A stretch of 64,000 bases of DNA from Paenibacillus sp. MMS20-IR301 (GCF_032302195.1 NZ_CP135275.1:6353501-6417500); one strand, 5' to 3'; positions 7,672-17,149 are shown, numbered from the stretch's first letter. Notes: a model not told the origin generated them from the letters alone. Numbers and translations: made by a program.

Positions 7672-10356
7672 ATGAAGAAAATTTTATCCGTAGCATTATC
7701 TACAGCAATGGCATTCTCGATGTTTGCCTCTGTAGCATTTGGTGAAACAGCAAAGGTAACTCCAGAACAAGCATTTAATGCTTTGGCAGCTAAAGGTATT
7801 CTTAACGGATACCCAGACGGTCAAGCTCACCTTGAGAAAGACCTGACTCGCGCAGAATTCGCTAAGATCGTTACTAAATTGTTCGGTCTTACTGAAGTAA
7901 CTGGTAAACTGTCTTACAAAGACAAAGGTTACACAGCTACTAACTGGGCAGTTCCTTACATCGAAGCTGTTTCCGCAGCTAACCTGATGCAAGGTAAAGA
8001 TACTGTTAAAGGTATCTTCGACTACAACGGTAAAGTAACAGTTGAAGAAGTAGCGGCTGTATTGTTCCGCGCTCTGAAACTGGAAACTCCTACTACAACT
8101 GATAACTCCGCATCCGCATGGGCTAAGGGCTATGCTCAAGCCGTTATCAACGCTGGTCTGGTTGCTCAATCGACTAACTTCAAAGCTAACGCTACTCGTT
8201 CTTTGGTAGTAGAAACAGCTTATGCAGTTGATCAGATTGGTCAACAAGCTACTTTGACTGTAGCTTCTGCTGAAGCAGTAAGCCCAACAAGCGTGGTAGT
8301 TACTTTCTCTGACAAAACAACTACAACTGTAACCCTGACTACTCCACTGGTAGAAGGCGTTGAAACTACAGTTCCTTTCAAACACCTTGAAAAAGACTAC
8401 ACTGCAAAAGTAACTTTGGCTGCTCCTAAGGTTGTTGCCGTAGAAGCTCCAAACGCTAAGCAGCTGGTTGTTAAATTCAACCGTGCGATTGATAAGGATA
8501 CTGTAATCGATAGCGACAAGCTGATTACTGATGTTATTAAAGTAGTAAACGTTAGCGGCCAAGCCGTTGTTGCTAATGGCGCAAGTGCAGCGTTCAATTC
8601 AGCTGATACTGAACTGACAATTACTTTCAACGTCAATGAATATGACTACCTGAAAGGTCAATACACTGTCGTAGTTACTGATGCTGTTGAGACTGCTGCT
8701 GGTACAGCTGTTCCTACCTACAGCACGCTGATTTCTGTTGCAGATACTGTTGCTCCAACAGTTAAAGCTATCAATGCTGTAGCTAAAACTACAACAAACA
8801 AAGTATATGTTCAATTCAGCGAGCCAGTTAAACCTGCTGGTATCATTGCTACTGTTAACGGTGTAGCTGCTTCTGTATACAGAGAGTCTGCTGATACATT
8901 CAGCTTGACTGCGGGTACTTTGAACAGCGGTACAACTTATGATGTATCCCTGACTAACGTTTCTGACTATGCAAGCAATGTAGCTGCTCCAATCAAAACT
9001 TCTGTAGCGGTTGTTTCTGATACTGCTGCTCCTACAATTGTAAGCATTACTCCAGTTAGCGACCAGTACGTTAACGTTAAGTTCAACAAAAAAGTTAGCT
9101 TCGAGTCCTTCTCCGGTAACGTTGGATTGCTCAAAGCTGACGGAGACAAGATTGGCAACATGATTCTGAAGTCCACTGCAGATAGCGATACAATCAAACT
9201 GCAAGTGCCTTCTAACTTCGACTTCCCTTCATCCGGTACATTCACTGGTACACTGCAGTTCGGTGCAACAGTACGTGATACTTTGGGTAACACGCTGGGA
9301 ACAGCTCTTTCCCAACAGATTTCCTTGACTAAAGACAGCACTGCTCCTTCTGTAGCAAGCGCTACTTATGGTGCGAAGGGTCTGGTTATCACTTTCAATG
9401 AAGATATCGAATTTGTTGGTGCTACTGTAAGAGTGATCAACAATGCTACTGGCGCATATGTAACATCTGCACTTGACTTCTCTGGTCAAACTGTAAGTGG
9501 CGCTAAATTGACTTATCCTAAAGTTACTGGCCTGAGCGGCGACTACACTCTCCGTATTGAAAAAGGTCTGGTTAAAGACTTGTCTAAGGCTGCTAATGTG
9601 TCCGCAGCAACTGCTGTAGTGGTGTCTGCTGCTACAACAACTACTAACGACACAACAAGACCAACAGTATCTTCTATTACTTACACTGAGGCTTCTGTTG
9701 ATGAGCCTGGATACATTGAGTTTAACGTATATGCTCAAGATGCTGTTGGCTTGAACGTAGCATCGCTTCGTGAAGCTTCCAGCTACACACTGGGTAGCAA
9801 AGCTCTTCCAAGCGGATCGTTTGTTGTTGTTGAAAGATTGGATAAGGGTGCTGCTAGCAGCGCATTGACATCTGCTGTAGCTAAGGTATTCGTACCTAAG
9901 GCTGGAATCAGCAAAACAGAAGCTGCTGAATTCGTAGCATTCGGTATCGCTGACACTGCAGGCAACATTGCAACTGTTACTGATAAAGCTGTTATCAAGC
10001 CAGTTCTGAAAGACGGCGTGGCTCCTGTATTGACTGCTGCCGCAGTTAACACTGGTAACACAAGCTGGATCACTCTGACATTCACTGAGAATGTTACTGG
10101 TGTTACTAAAGCAGACTTTACTGTTCTGGTAAACAACGAGAAAGTTACAGTTACTGATGCAATTAAAGGTACTGGTAGCGATGCTGGTAAATGGCACCTG
10201 ACTGTAGCTGGATACTCTGACCTGAACGCAAGCAATGTAAATGCGATCAAGGTTACAGTAAATGCTAAGGATGCTGCTACTGGCCAAGTTGATGCTGCCT
10301 TCACTGATGAAGCTGGCAACAAGGTTACTACTGGCACTGTAGTATACGCTAAGTAA
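7672..10356 (+). CDS. Major S-layer-type protein with N-terminal SLH domains (894 aa)
   Basis: The ATG at 7672 follows AAGGAGGAG (7652-7660) and opens a signal peptide: KK, a hydrophobic core to ~22 and a cut near AFG/ETA (~24). Three SLH domains follow at ~30-72, 82-140 and 150-195 (for example ILNGYPDGQ and LTRAEFAKIV). The rest is Ala/Val/Thr-rich beta structure with repeated openings like DTVAPTVKAINAV, DTAAPTIVSITPV and DSTAPSVASATYG, a pattern of tandem bacterial Ig-like domains. Codon choice is strongly biased to a few codons, as in very highly expressed genes. In-frame ATGs upstream (7567, 7600) could add up to 35 residues; 7600 has its own RBS. An S-layer lattice protein is the best inference. 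Confidence 0.85.
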   Translation: MKKILSVALSTAMAFSMFASVAFGETAKVTPEQAFNALAAKGILNGYPDGQAHLEKDLTRAEFAKIVTKLFGLTEVTGKLSYKDKGYTATNWAVPYIEAVSAANLMQGKDTVKGIFDYNGKVTVEEVAAVLFRALKLETPTTTDNSASAWAKGYAQAVINAGLVAQSTNFKANATRSLVVETAYAVDQIGQQATLTVASAEAVSPTSVVVTFSDKTTTTVTLTTPLVEGVETTVPFKHLEKDYTAKVTLAAPKVVAVEAPNAKQLVVKFNRAIDKDTVIDSDKLITDVIKVVNVSGQAVVANGASAAFNSADTELTITFNVNEYDYLKGQYTVVVTDAVETAAGTAVPTYSTLISVADTVAPTVKAINAVAKTTTNKVYVQFSEPVKPAGIIATVNGVAASVYRESADTFSLTAGTLNSGTTYDVSLTNVSDYASNVAAPIKTSVAVVSDTAAPTIVSITPVSDQYVNVKFNKKVSFESFSGNVGLLKADGDKIGNMILKSTADSDTIKLQVPSNFDFPSSGTFTGTLQFGATVRDTLGNTLGTALSQQISLTKDSTAPSVASATYGAKGLVITFNEDIEFVGATVRVINNATGAYVTSALDFSGQTVSGAKLTYPKVTGLSGDYTLRIEKGLVKDLSKAANVSAATAVVVSAATTTTNDTTRPTVSSITYTEASVDEPGYIEFNVYAQDAVGLNVASLREASSYTLGSKALPSGSFVVVERLDKGAASSALTSAVAKVFVPKAGISKTEAAEFVAFGIADTAGNIATVTDKAVIKPVLKDGVAPVLTAAAVNTGNTSWITLTFTENVTGVTKADFTVLVNNEKVTVTDAIKGTGSDAGKWHLTVAGYSDLNASNVNAIKVTVNAKDAATGQVDAAFTDEAGNKVTTGTVVYAK

Positions 10357-10373
10357 TCTCCGATTACCGAAGC

Positions 10374-10407
10374 AAAGAATAGCCTCTTCGGAGGCTATTC
10401 TTTTTTT
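10374..10407 (+). terminator. Strong terminator of the S-layer gene
   Basis: A 13-bp stem (10374-10386 with 10391-10403) capped by a TTCG tetraloop, ending in a T-run. Confidence 0.9.
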
Positions 10408-10441
10408 ATAGCCACTTATTCCGATATGAGGGGGAACTCAG

Positions 10442-11008
10442 TTGAAAACGGCTTGGAAAATTACGATGTCAGCAGTGTTGTTAGCAGGCGGAGTATGGGC
10501 AGGTTCGCTGCTGAATACTACAGCTGAAGGTGCAAGTGTTGGATCGCAGCCTGGTACTGCCGATGACCCGGTAGTTACCAAAAGTTATGTAGATCAGCAA
10601 ATTCAGAAGGTATTACAGGGCGGAGGCACTGTGAGTACACCAACACAGGCCCCAAGTGCAACGACCGCACCAGCAGCAACGGCAGCTCCAACAAGTGCAC
10701 CTACACAATCCGGCGGAAGCTCTGGTAGTACAAGTAATGCTGTGGAAATTGTTGATGTCAAACCTGGACAGACATTGATTGCCGGTGCAGGTGCTGAATT
10801 TATCGTCCGGGCAGGAAAAGCAGTTATCTATTCCCAGGACAGCAATGGTGTTGCTGACCTGACTGATGGTGTTGACTTGGCCAATGGATTAGCAGCACCA
10901 TCTAATCACCTGTTGTCATTTCCGCGTGATGGACGCGGGATTACTGTACAAGAAGGCCAAACTTTAGGACTAGTTGTTATGGTGCGCGGCACCTATACTT
11001 TAAAGTAA
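10442..11008 (+). CDS. Small secreted protein of unknown function (188 aa)
   Basis: It starts with TTG at 10442 behind GAGGGGGAA (10429-10437), 34 bp after the S-layer terminator. It has a signal peptide (KTAWK, a hydrophobic core to ~22 and a small-residue cut around 25-30). A short segment with TKSYVDQQIQKVL (~46-58) follows, then a Thr/Ala/Pro/Ser-rich linker (~63-98) and a compact C-terminal domain (~100-188) beginning VEIVDVKPGQTLIAG and ending VMVRGTYTLK. I do not recognise the family. Its place just behind the S-layer gene suggests a cell-surface role, but that is inference only. Confidence 0.75.
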   Translation: MKTAWKITMSAVLLAGGVWAGSLLNTTAEGASVGSQPGTADDPVVTKSYVDQQIQKVLQGGGTVSTPTQAPSATTAPAATAAPTSAPTQSGGSSGSTSNAVEIVDVKPGQTLIAGAGAEFIVRAGKAVIYSQDSNGVADLTDGVDLANGLAAPSNHLLSFPRDGRGITVQEGQTLGLVVMVRGTYTLK

Positions 11009-11125
11009 TCTTTCCGGAATAAACGTATTGCTTTTCTTATTCTTTTCTAATAGTAAGGATGCCCCTAAACTGGTTTCAACATACACCCGGAACTCATTCC
11101 CACAGCTGACAAACATTGAGCTGAC

Positions 11126-11155
11126 TGAGGCTTTCGAAACTCGTACACAATACTA
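11126..11155 (+). promoter_or_regulatory. Weak candidate sigma-G promoter of the SASP gene
   Basis: TGAGGC at 11126-11131, 17-bp spacer, AATACTA at 11149-11155, against the sigma-G pattern TGAATA-N17/18-CATACTA. Forespore expression is expected for a SASP, but the -35 matches poorly. Confidence 0.3.
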
Positions 11156-11192
11156 CCTGTAATCTTAAAAAAATTGCAGGAGGTGCTGTAAC

Positions 11193-11465
11193 ATGGCACG
11201 TACTAATCGTACAGTTGTACCAGAGAGCCGGGCAATGCTGAAACAAATGCAGTTTGAAATTGCTTCTGAATTTGGACTATATGGAGCAAGCTATGGCGGA
11301 GGTACGGATACTGAATTTGCCTCTGAGCTGGGAGTTATCGGAGGAGCAGGTGCAATGGGAGGAACCCCGTATCTGGGACATCTGACTTCCAGAGATAATG
11401 GATCTGTAGGCGGGGAAATCACGAAGAGATTAATCAAACAAGCGGAGCAGTCTCTTTTCACATAA
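11193..11465 (+). CDS. Alpha/beta-type small acid-soluble spore protein, unusually long (90 aa)
   Basis: SASPs coat and protect DNA in dormant spores and are cut by the GPR protease at germination. The first helix QMQFEIASEFGLYG (~20-33) and the second block TSRDNGSVGGEITKRLIKQ (~66-84) are family signatures. Typical proteins have only about 5-10 residues between these blocks. Here ~33 residues intervene, including TEFASELG (~40-47), a near copy of the first GPR-site motif, and a Gly-rich stretch. The RBS GCAGGAGGTG lies before ATG 11193. Its position between an S-layer gene and metK is not informative. Confidence 0.88.
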   Translation: MARTNRTVVPESRAMLKQMQFEIASEFGLYGASYGGGTDTEFASELGVIGGAGAMGGTPYLGHLTSRDNGSVGGEITKRLIKQAEQSLFT

Positions 11466-11476
11466 GCTGCCTTCAA

Positions 11477-11505
11477 TTGACAGCACCCGGTAAATAAGAT
11501 AATAT
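11477..11505 (+). promoter_or_regulatory. Candidate sigma-A promoter of metK
   Basis: TTGACA at 11477-11482, a 17-bp spacer and TAATAT at 11500-11505. The start point would be near 11512, only ~15 nt before the terminator hairpin at 11526. Confidence 0.55.
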
Positions 11506-11525
11506 GACCTTTGAGGAAAGCCTTA

Positions 11526-11557
11526 AACCTTTTCCATGCGGAAAAGGTTCATTTTTT
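11526..11557 (+). terminator. Terminator behind the SASP gene and inside the metK leader
   Basis: AACCTTTTCC (11526-11535) and GGAAAAGGTT (11540-11549) form a 10-bp stem with an ATGC loop and a T-run. GGAAA at 11515-11519 could instead pair with TTTCC at 11531-11535, which would prevent the terminator. So it may act as an attenuator as well as the SASP terminator. Confidence 0.7.
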
Positions 11558-11667
11558 GAAGAAATGGTCTCATACCATTATCAGATTCTACTAATTTTAT
11601 TTGGCCTGTTATTTACTAAGGAGCCCCCTTATACAGTGTCGATTAACAATATGGGAGGTTGATGTAC

Positions 11668-12870
11668 TTGTCTATTAAAGGACGCCATTTGTTTACTTCT
11701 GAGTCTGTAACAGAAGGGCATCCGGATAAAATCTGCGATCAGATATCCGATGCTGTGCTTGATGCATTTCTGGCCAATGATCCCAACGCCCGCGTTGCCT
11801 GCGAAGTAGCTGTAGCTACAGGTCTCGTGCTTGTCATTGGAGAGATCAGCACCAAATCGGAATATGTAGATATACCGGCAATTGTCCGTAATACCATTAA
11901 GGAAATTGGTTATACCCGTGCAAAATACGGCTTCGATTATAATACCTGCGCAGTGCTAAGCTCGCTAAATGAGCAGTCGGCTGATATTGCTCAAGGGGTT
12001 AATGCTGCCCTGGAGAATCGTGATCCGCTGCTGGTAGCTGAAGAAACTGCAAATATCGGTGCCGGTGACCAGGGTTTGATGTTTGGCTTTGCTACCAATG
12101 AAACTCCTGAACTTATGCCGCTGCCGATCGCCTTATCTCACCGGATTGCCCGCCGTCTTGCTGAAGTGCGTAAGGATGGCACACTGGAATACCTGCGCCC
12201 GGATGGCAAAACTCAGGTTACCATTGAGTATCAGGATGAGAAGCCTGTACGTGTAGATACCATTGTTGTATCCACGCAGCATGCCGAGGAGATTTCGCTT
12301 GAGCAAATTCAGGCAGATATCAAAGAGCATGTTATCCTGCCGGTTGTTCCAGCCGGACTGCTGGATGAAGCTACGAAATATTTCATTAATCCGACTGGCC
12401 GCTTTGTTATTGGTGGTCCTCAAGGAGACGCCGGTCTTACTGGACGTAAGATCATTGTTGATACTTATGGCGGTTATGCCCGTCATGGCGGCGGTGCATT
12501 CTCCGGTAAAGATCCAACTAAGGTTGACCGTTCTGCGGCATATGCAGCACGTTATGTAGCGAAGAATCTGGTTGCTGCCGGACTTGCCGACAAATGCGAG
12601 ATTCAACTGGCTTATGCGATTGGTGTAGCAAATCCTGTCTCGATCAATGTAGATACATACGGAACAGGTAAAATCAGTGAAGAGAAGCTGGCGGAGCTGA
12701 TCAGCAGCAATTTCGATCTTCGTCCCGCAGGCATTATTTCTATGCTGGATCTGCGCAAGCCGATTTACAGACAAACTGCAGCGTATGGTCATTTCGGCCG
12801 CACGGATGTTGACCTTCCTTGGGAACGTGTCGACAAAGCAGACATGCTGAAGGCGCAGGCAGGTATCTAA
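11668..12870 (+). CDS. metK: S-adenosylmethionine synthetase
   Basis: Cytoplasmic enzyme making SAM from methionine and ATP, ~400 residues as usual. Motifs: [20 protein letters not shown] at the N-terminus, [12 protein letters not shown] (~131-142), and the Gly-rich phosphate loop [19 protein letters not shown] (~275-293). The TTG at 11668 is preferred: it sits 9 nt after GGGAGG, and the product then starts [11 protein letters not shown] like other MetK proteins. The ATG at 11662 is too close to the RBS. B. subtilis metK has a SAM-I (S-box) leader; I see none here, only the short promoter-terminator leader. A structured hairpin follows the stop. Confidence 0.96.
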   Translation: MSIKGRHLFTSESVTEGHPDKICDQISDAVLDAFLANDPNARVACEVAVATGLVLVIGEISTKSEYVDIPAIVRNTIKEIGYTRAKYGFDYNTCAVLSSLNEQSADIAQGVNAALENRDPLLVAEETANIGAGDQGLMFGFATNETPELMPLPIALSHRIARRLAEVRKDGTLEYLRPDGKTQVTIEYQDEKPVRVDTIVVSTQHAEEISLEQIQADIKEHVILPVVPAGLLDEATKYFINPTGRFVIGGPQGDAGLTGRKIIVDTYGGYARHGGGAFSGKDPTKVDRSAAYAARYVAKNLVAAGLADKCEIQLAYAIGVANPVSINVDTYGTGKISEEKLAELISSNFDLRPAGIISMLDLRKPIYRQTAAYGHFGRTDVDLPWERVDKADMLKAQAGI

Positions 12871-12893
12871 TAAAATAAGAACTGCACACCTTT

Positions 12894-12935
12894 CCCGCAG
12901 GGGCGAGTCTCCATGAATGGAGCAGCCTTTGCGGG
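12894..12935 (+). terminator. Long branched hairpin after metK
   Basis: Outer arms 12894-12903 and 12926-12935 (10 bp, two G-U pairs) enclose an inner CTCCAT/ATGGAG hairpin (12909-12922). The tail is only weakly T-rich, so termination is likely but not certain. Confidence 0.5.
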
Positions 12936-13050
12936 TTATTTGCGTTTGTCCGCCATCTGCAATCACTCTTCTAAACTTTGGAAGCCGATTAACCGAATAT
13001 AAGAGTATACGAAAAGACGAAAGTATGGCTTGAGAGGAGTCTATCACAGC

Positions 13051-16000
13051 ATGAAAAGGAAAATTTCAATCTGGACAGCGATTATTCTATCAGGCAGCAT
13101 GATGATGGGAGCTTGGCAGCCCATGAACGGGTTTACAAATTCTGCAGTCCACGCCGCCGCTGAATTCGGCATAACAGTATCTCCTGCTGTAGGAGCAAAT
13201 TATGTTAACACAGGAGCGAATCTCAGACTTAGCTTTGACCGGCAGGTAAGCCCGCAAAATGGTGAAATCACGATCATAGCGAGTGATTCAAAAGCCGAAT
13301 TCGTAAAGATTGCTACCGGCAGCTATGGGGTGGTGGGCAGCTCTAACGCATATGATATTAAATGGGGAGCCGATAAGAAATTCCAGCCTAATACTAAGTA
13401 TACAGCGTCGGTTCCGCAAGGGTTGTTCAAGGATAGTGAAGGTAACGTTTCTGCGGCTGCCAGCTGGTCCTTCCTTACAGCTCCTGAGAATGACCCTGCC
13501 ATTACAGCAAGTGAGTTCTCGCCAGCGGCCAATAGCAGAGTCGATGCTGCGGGAGTAACCCAGCTCAGTTTTAAATTGAATAAAAAGCTGCTGAAAGGCG
13601 GCGGAACTATCCGTTTGATGTCCTCCTTCAGCAATGATACCGTTCAGGAATATCAAATATCAGAAGGTGCTTCAGGTGTCGATGTCCAGAGTGATGCTGT
13701 CTCGACTACGGTAAAGCTCGCAGTTGCAACGGGGAAGCTGGCGGCGGGCAGCAATTATTACATACTTATCGATGCTTATGCTTTCAAGGCTGAGGATAAC
13801 CGGACCTTTGCAGGGATATCCAGCGGGAGTGTGTGGAGCTTCTCGACAGTGGGCGGAGAGGCTAAGAATGTGACTACTGTCCCTGAAAAGGGGGCGGTTA
13901 ACGTGCCTACAACAGAAGTGTTCCGGCTGAGCTTTGACCGGCCGATGATGCCCGCCGCCGGATATATTACTGTCTCGCCGAATACAGCCGATGGTTCAGG
14001 AACGCGCTGGGTCAATGTGAACTCAACCTCAGTAGTCGGGGGCGGCGAGAAGACAATTACGTTCACACCAGCCTCGAATGATTCACCTTTACTAAGCGGA
14101 ACAACCTATACTGTAACCATTCCTCAAGGGGCTTTTTATGACCGGGATGGAAATGTGTTTCCGGCTTCCGGTCCGTATACCTGGACATTTACGACTACCC
14201 CGCTGTCCGGCCTTGCTGTAAGCGCTTTGTCTCCGGCGGACCGCAGTGAGTCGGTGGCGGTATCTAAAGCAATGACCATCACTTTTAACCGGGATGCTGT
14301 TTACAATAATATCGATGGCGGCGTAGTTCTATATAAAAGCAACGGTAGCAGCACGAAAATTCCGGTCACTGTGGAAAACGGGAGTTCCTCCAAGGAGTTT
14401 ATCATCAGACCAGCAACGGCTCTTGAGCCAGCCTCGACCTATTATGTTGATATCGCCAAGGGTGTATTCACGGATGCTAATACTGCCGGATTGATGTATG
14501 ACGGGATAAGCGGCCGGAGCTCCTGGAGCTTCCAGACGAATGTTCTTGATAATACATCTCCAGTGCTTACATCGGCACAGCTTGATAATAACCGCACGAT
14601 CCGTCTGAAATATAATGAAACCCTGAACGCCGGGGTAGCCCTGCTCTATTCAAGCTTTGCCGTAACCGTGAATGATGAGAAGCGGACGATCGACAGCGTG
14701 TTTGTTCAAGGGGATAGTGTGTACATTACGTTATCTACGGGGGTTGCGGTCGGACAAATCGTAAAAATCAGTTACTCAGGCGGGTTGCGTACAATTCAGG
14801 ACAGCTCTGGCAATGCTGCCGGGACGTTTACTTCACAGCAGGTGACCAATGCCATCCAGTCGGCTCTGCCTGCACCGCGGGATGGGGTACTATCAGGCAC
14901 AACCGTTACGCTGAATTTCAATGATACCCTTAAAGCGGTCTCCGCCAATGCTTATAGTCAATTCTATGTATATGCTGACGGCGGCTCTCTTGGGGTGAAC
15001 AGTATTACCTCAAGCGGCAACTCCATTGTTCTCGGGTTAAACAATGCTGCCCCAAATGGCCAGACTGTTCGAGTCACTTACTATGCCGGATCCTATCCGC
15101 TGCAGGATTCGTACAGCCAGAACATTGCTAATTTCAGTGACTTCTATATCCGCAATACCAGTGATTCGGTAGCTCCTGTCTTTCAAAATGCGGTAGGGGC
15201 GGAAAAGAAAGTAGTGCTGACTTACAATGAAGGAATTTCTACTGCGGCGCTTCCGCTGAACAGTCAATTCTCTGTACTTGTGGGCAGTACTGCGAATTAT
15301 GTGACAGGGGTTGCAGTAAGCGGCAATCAGGTCACACTTACGCTTCAGAATGCACTTACAGTCAATCAATATACAACGGTTTCTTATGTGCCGGGCAGTG
15401 CCGGGCTTACGGATCTGAACGGTAACCGTGCCGCCTATCTTAATCTGCAGCCAGTGGCGGTAACGGGCAGTACGGGAACCTCTGTGCCTGACATCAGTTC
15501 TGCCGTGATATCCGGTGATGAAATTACAGTAACATTCAGTAAGAACATGCAGACTTCAACTGCTGCACTATACGTTAATCAGTTTGGAGTCAGAGTGGAT
15601 GGCAGCAGTGTAGGCGTGCAGTCATATTATGTATCAGGCAATGTGCTGAAGCTGACGTTATCCACCATCGTTAAGACAGGTCAAGTCGTAGATCTGTCCT
15701 ATATGGCCGGATCCGGCGCCATAACCGATGCCAGCGGAATTCCGCTGCCTTCATTTACCGCGCTTTCGGTCTACAACGGCACGGGAACCTCTTCGGCTAC
15801 AGCAAGCCGTCCGGCTTATCTGGGGACGCTCGCCGCGAGCGAGTTCGGCCAGGAATATCCGCTGTTGAAGAGTGATTCAGCGGCTGCTGCCGATGACCGT
15901 TCTGTATACAGCCAGTCAGTCAAAAGATATACACTGACAGCAGACCGCTTGACTGCGAGTTATGATTATTTGAGTAAGCTGGGAAGTTCGGTTCTTGCGT

Positions 16001-17097
16001 TTGAAGTTCCGTCAACGGAACCGGCTGCTTATGTAGTCTTACCGCTGAAGCCGCTTCTGAATGCGGTGAACCGTGATAAGAAGGCTACGATTGTAATCCG
16101 GTACGGAGATAATCTGTACACACTTCCGCTAAACAATGTAGATATGAACAGCCTGGCTGCCAGCCTGGTAGCCGACAGCAGTAATATTTCACTGATCATA
16201 CGGATGGAAAAGGTTCCGGCAGGTACATTCACTCCATTCGAGCAGAAGCTTGGAACGCAAGGGTTGAAGGGCATAACCGGGCTTACAGATATCCGGCTGA
16301 CAGCAGCAATAAGCAGCAACTTCACTAGCGCCAGTGCGCTGAGTGTATCTGCTGAGTATGCCGCCCGTACCACTTCAACGTTAAATAATGATCAGACCTC
16401 GGCAGCACGGCTGGATCTGGCCTACTATGATGCAGTCTATCTGCCGACCAAAATCAGCACCACCGGCAGCTACACAGTGATCCGGGCAGCGACAACCGGC
16501 AATCAGGTAGTCGGAACCTTCCTGTCTACCCGGACATTCAGCGATATGAGCAAGCACTGGAGCAATTCAGTCGTATCCCTGCTCGCCGCCAAGAATATCA
16601 TCGACAGCAGCTACGGCAGCACATTCAAGCCGGAGCAGAAAATTACCCGGGCAGAGTTCGCTGTCATGCTCAGCCGCGGACTGGGACTGCTGGGTGACCG
16701 TGAAACAGCCCAGCGTTTCAGGGATGTACAGCCTTCTACACAAACCGGAGATTATATCGGGGCTGCCGCCAAAGCCGGTATTATTACAGGAAATACGGAT
16801 GCCACCTTCCGCCCGGATGATAATATTACCCGGGAGCAGCTGGCGATTATGATTATCCGGGCCATGGAATACTCCGGTAATCCGATTACACTGAGCGGCA
16901 CCTCGGCCTCGGCGCTTAGTATTTTTAAAGATAAAGCCAAAATACAGAACCTGAGTGCCGAATTTGTTGCCAAAGCGGTCCAGGAGGGAATTATTCTGGG
17001 GATGACGCCGACTGAATTCCAGCCTCAGGGCAATGCGACCCGCGCCCAGGCAGCCGTAATGCTGCAGCGGATGTTGTCCATGGCGGGTTACTTGTAA
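13051..17097 (+). CDS. Very large SLH surface protein with Ig-like and SwmB-type repeats (1348 aa)
   Basis: The ATG at 13051 is preferred over TTG 13030 because AGAGGAG lies between them and the signal peptide starts here (KRK, a hydrophobic core, a cut near VHAAA, ~32). Residues ~33-500 hold four bacterial Ig-like (Big_5-type) domains that share openings like LRLSFDRQV, FRLSFDRPM and MTITFNRDA. Residues ~503-906 hold four ~90-residue repeats of the SwmB/cyanobacterial long-repeat kind, each with an xxxVTLxFNxxL-like strand and a late VTYxxGxxxLxD motif. Three SLH domains close the protein (~1162, 1222, 1291). It is probably an adhesin or S-layer-associated fibre; the substrate is unknown. 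Confidence 0.85.
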   Translation: MKRKISIWTAIILSGSMMMGAWQPMNGFTNSAVHAAAEFGITVSPAVGANYVNTGANLRLSFDRQVSPQNGEITIIASDSKAEFVKIATGSYGVVGSSNAYDIKWGADKKFQPNTKYTASVPQGLFKDSEGNVSAAASWSFLTAPENDPAITASEFSPAANSRVDAAGVTQLSFKLNKKLLKGGGTIRLMSSFSNDTVQEYQISEGASGVDVQSDAVSTTVKLAVATGKLAAGSNYYILIDAYAFKAEDNRTFAGISSGSVWSFSTVGGEAKNVTTVPEKGAVNVPTTEVFRLSFDRPMMPAAGYITVSPNTADGSGTRWVNVNSTSVVGGGEKTITFTPASNDSPLLSGTTYTVTIPQGAFYDRDGNVFPASGPYTWTFTTTPLSGLAVSALSPADRSESVAVSKAMTITFNRDAVYNNIDGGVVLYKSNGSSTKIPVTVENGSSSKEFIIRPATALEPASTYYVDIAKGVFTDANTAGLMYDGISGRSSWSFQTNVLDNTSPVLTSAQLDNNRTIRLKYNETLNAGVALLYSSFAVTVNDEKRTIDSVFVQGDSVYITLSTGVAVGQIVKISYSGGLRTIQDSSGNAAGTFTSQQVTNAIQSALPAPRDGVLSGTTVTLNFNDTLKAVSANAYSQFYVYADGGSLGVNSITSSGNSIVLGLNNAAPNGQTVRVTYYAGSYPLQDSYSQNIANFSDFYIRNTSDSVAPVFQNAVGAEKKVVLTYNEGISTAALPLNSQFSVLVGSTANYVTGVAVSGNQVTLTLQNALTVNQYTTVSYVPGSAGLTDLNGNRAAYLNLQPVAVTGSTGTSVPDISSAVISGDEITVTFSKNMQTSTAALYVNQFGVRVDGSSVGVQSYYVSGNVLKLTLSTIVKTGQVVDLSYMAGSGAITDASGIPLPSFTALSVYNGTGTSSATASRPAYLGTLAASEFGQEYPLLKSDSAAAADDRSVYSQSVKRYTLTADRLTASYDYLSKLGSSVLAFEVPSTEPAAYVVLPLKPLLNAVNRDKKATIVIRYGDNLYTLPLNNVDMNSLAASLVADSSNISLIIRMEKVPAGTFTPFEQKLGTQGLKGITGLTDIRLTAAISSNFTSASALSVSAEYAARTTSTLNNDQTSAARLDLAYYDAVYLPTKISTTGSYTVIRAATTGNQVVGTFLSTRTFSDMSKHWSNSVVSLLAAKNIIDSSYGSTFKPEQKITRAEFAVMLSRGLGLLGDRETAQRFRDVQPSTQTGDYIGAAAKAGIITGNTDATFRPDDNITREQLAIMIIRAMEYSGNPITLSGTSASALSIFKDKAKIQNLSAEFVAKAVQEGIILGMTPTEFQPQGNATRAQAAVMLQRMLSMAGYL

Positions 17098-17125
17098 AAT
17101 TTCATAGCTGCAGGTTTAACCAGTG

Positions 17126-17149
17126 CCCGGCCTTGTGCCGGGTTTTTTT
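17126..17149 (+). terminator. Rho-independent terminator
   Basis: CCCGGC (17126-17131) pairs with GCCGGG (17137-17142) around CTTGT, followed by seven T residues. Confidence 0.85.

Noticed and set aside
7696..8562. Long minus-strand ORF opposite the S-layer gene (also 9229-10287)
   Set aside because: Cys/Ser/Asn-rich translation typical of the complement of a codon-biased gene; no RBS and no recognisable domain.
11466..11667. SAM-I (S-box) riboswitch before metK
   Set aside because: The gap has one simple hairpin and none of the S-box conserved blocks or multi-helix layout.
12972..12999. Sigma-D promoter for the 1348-aa SLH protein
   Set aside because: TAAA is present but the -10 candidate (ACCGAATA) matches only half of the consensus.
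12133..13047. 304-codon minus-strand ORF across metK and its downstream gap
   Set aside because: It shadows metK codons and is interrupted in logic by the metK hairpin; the translation resembles nothing known.
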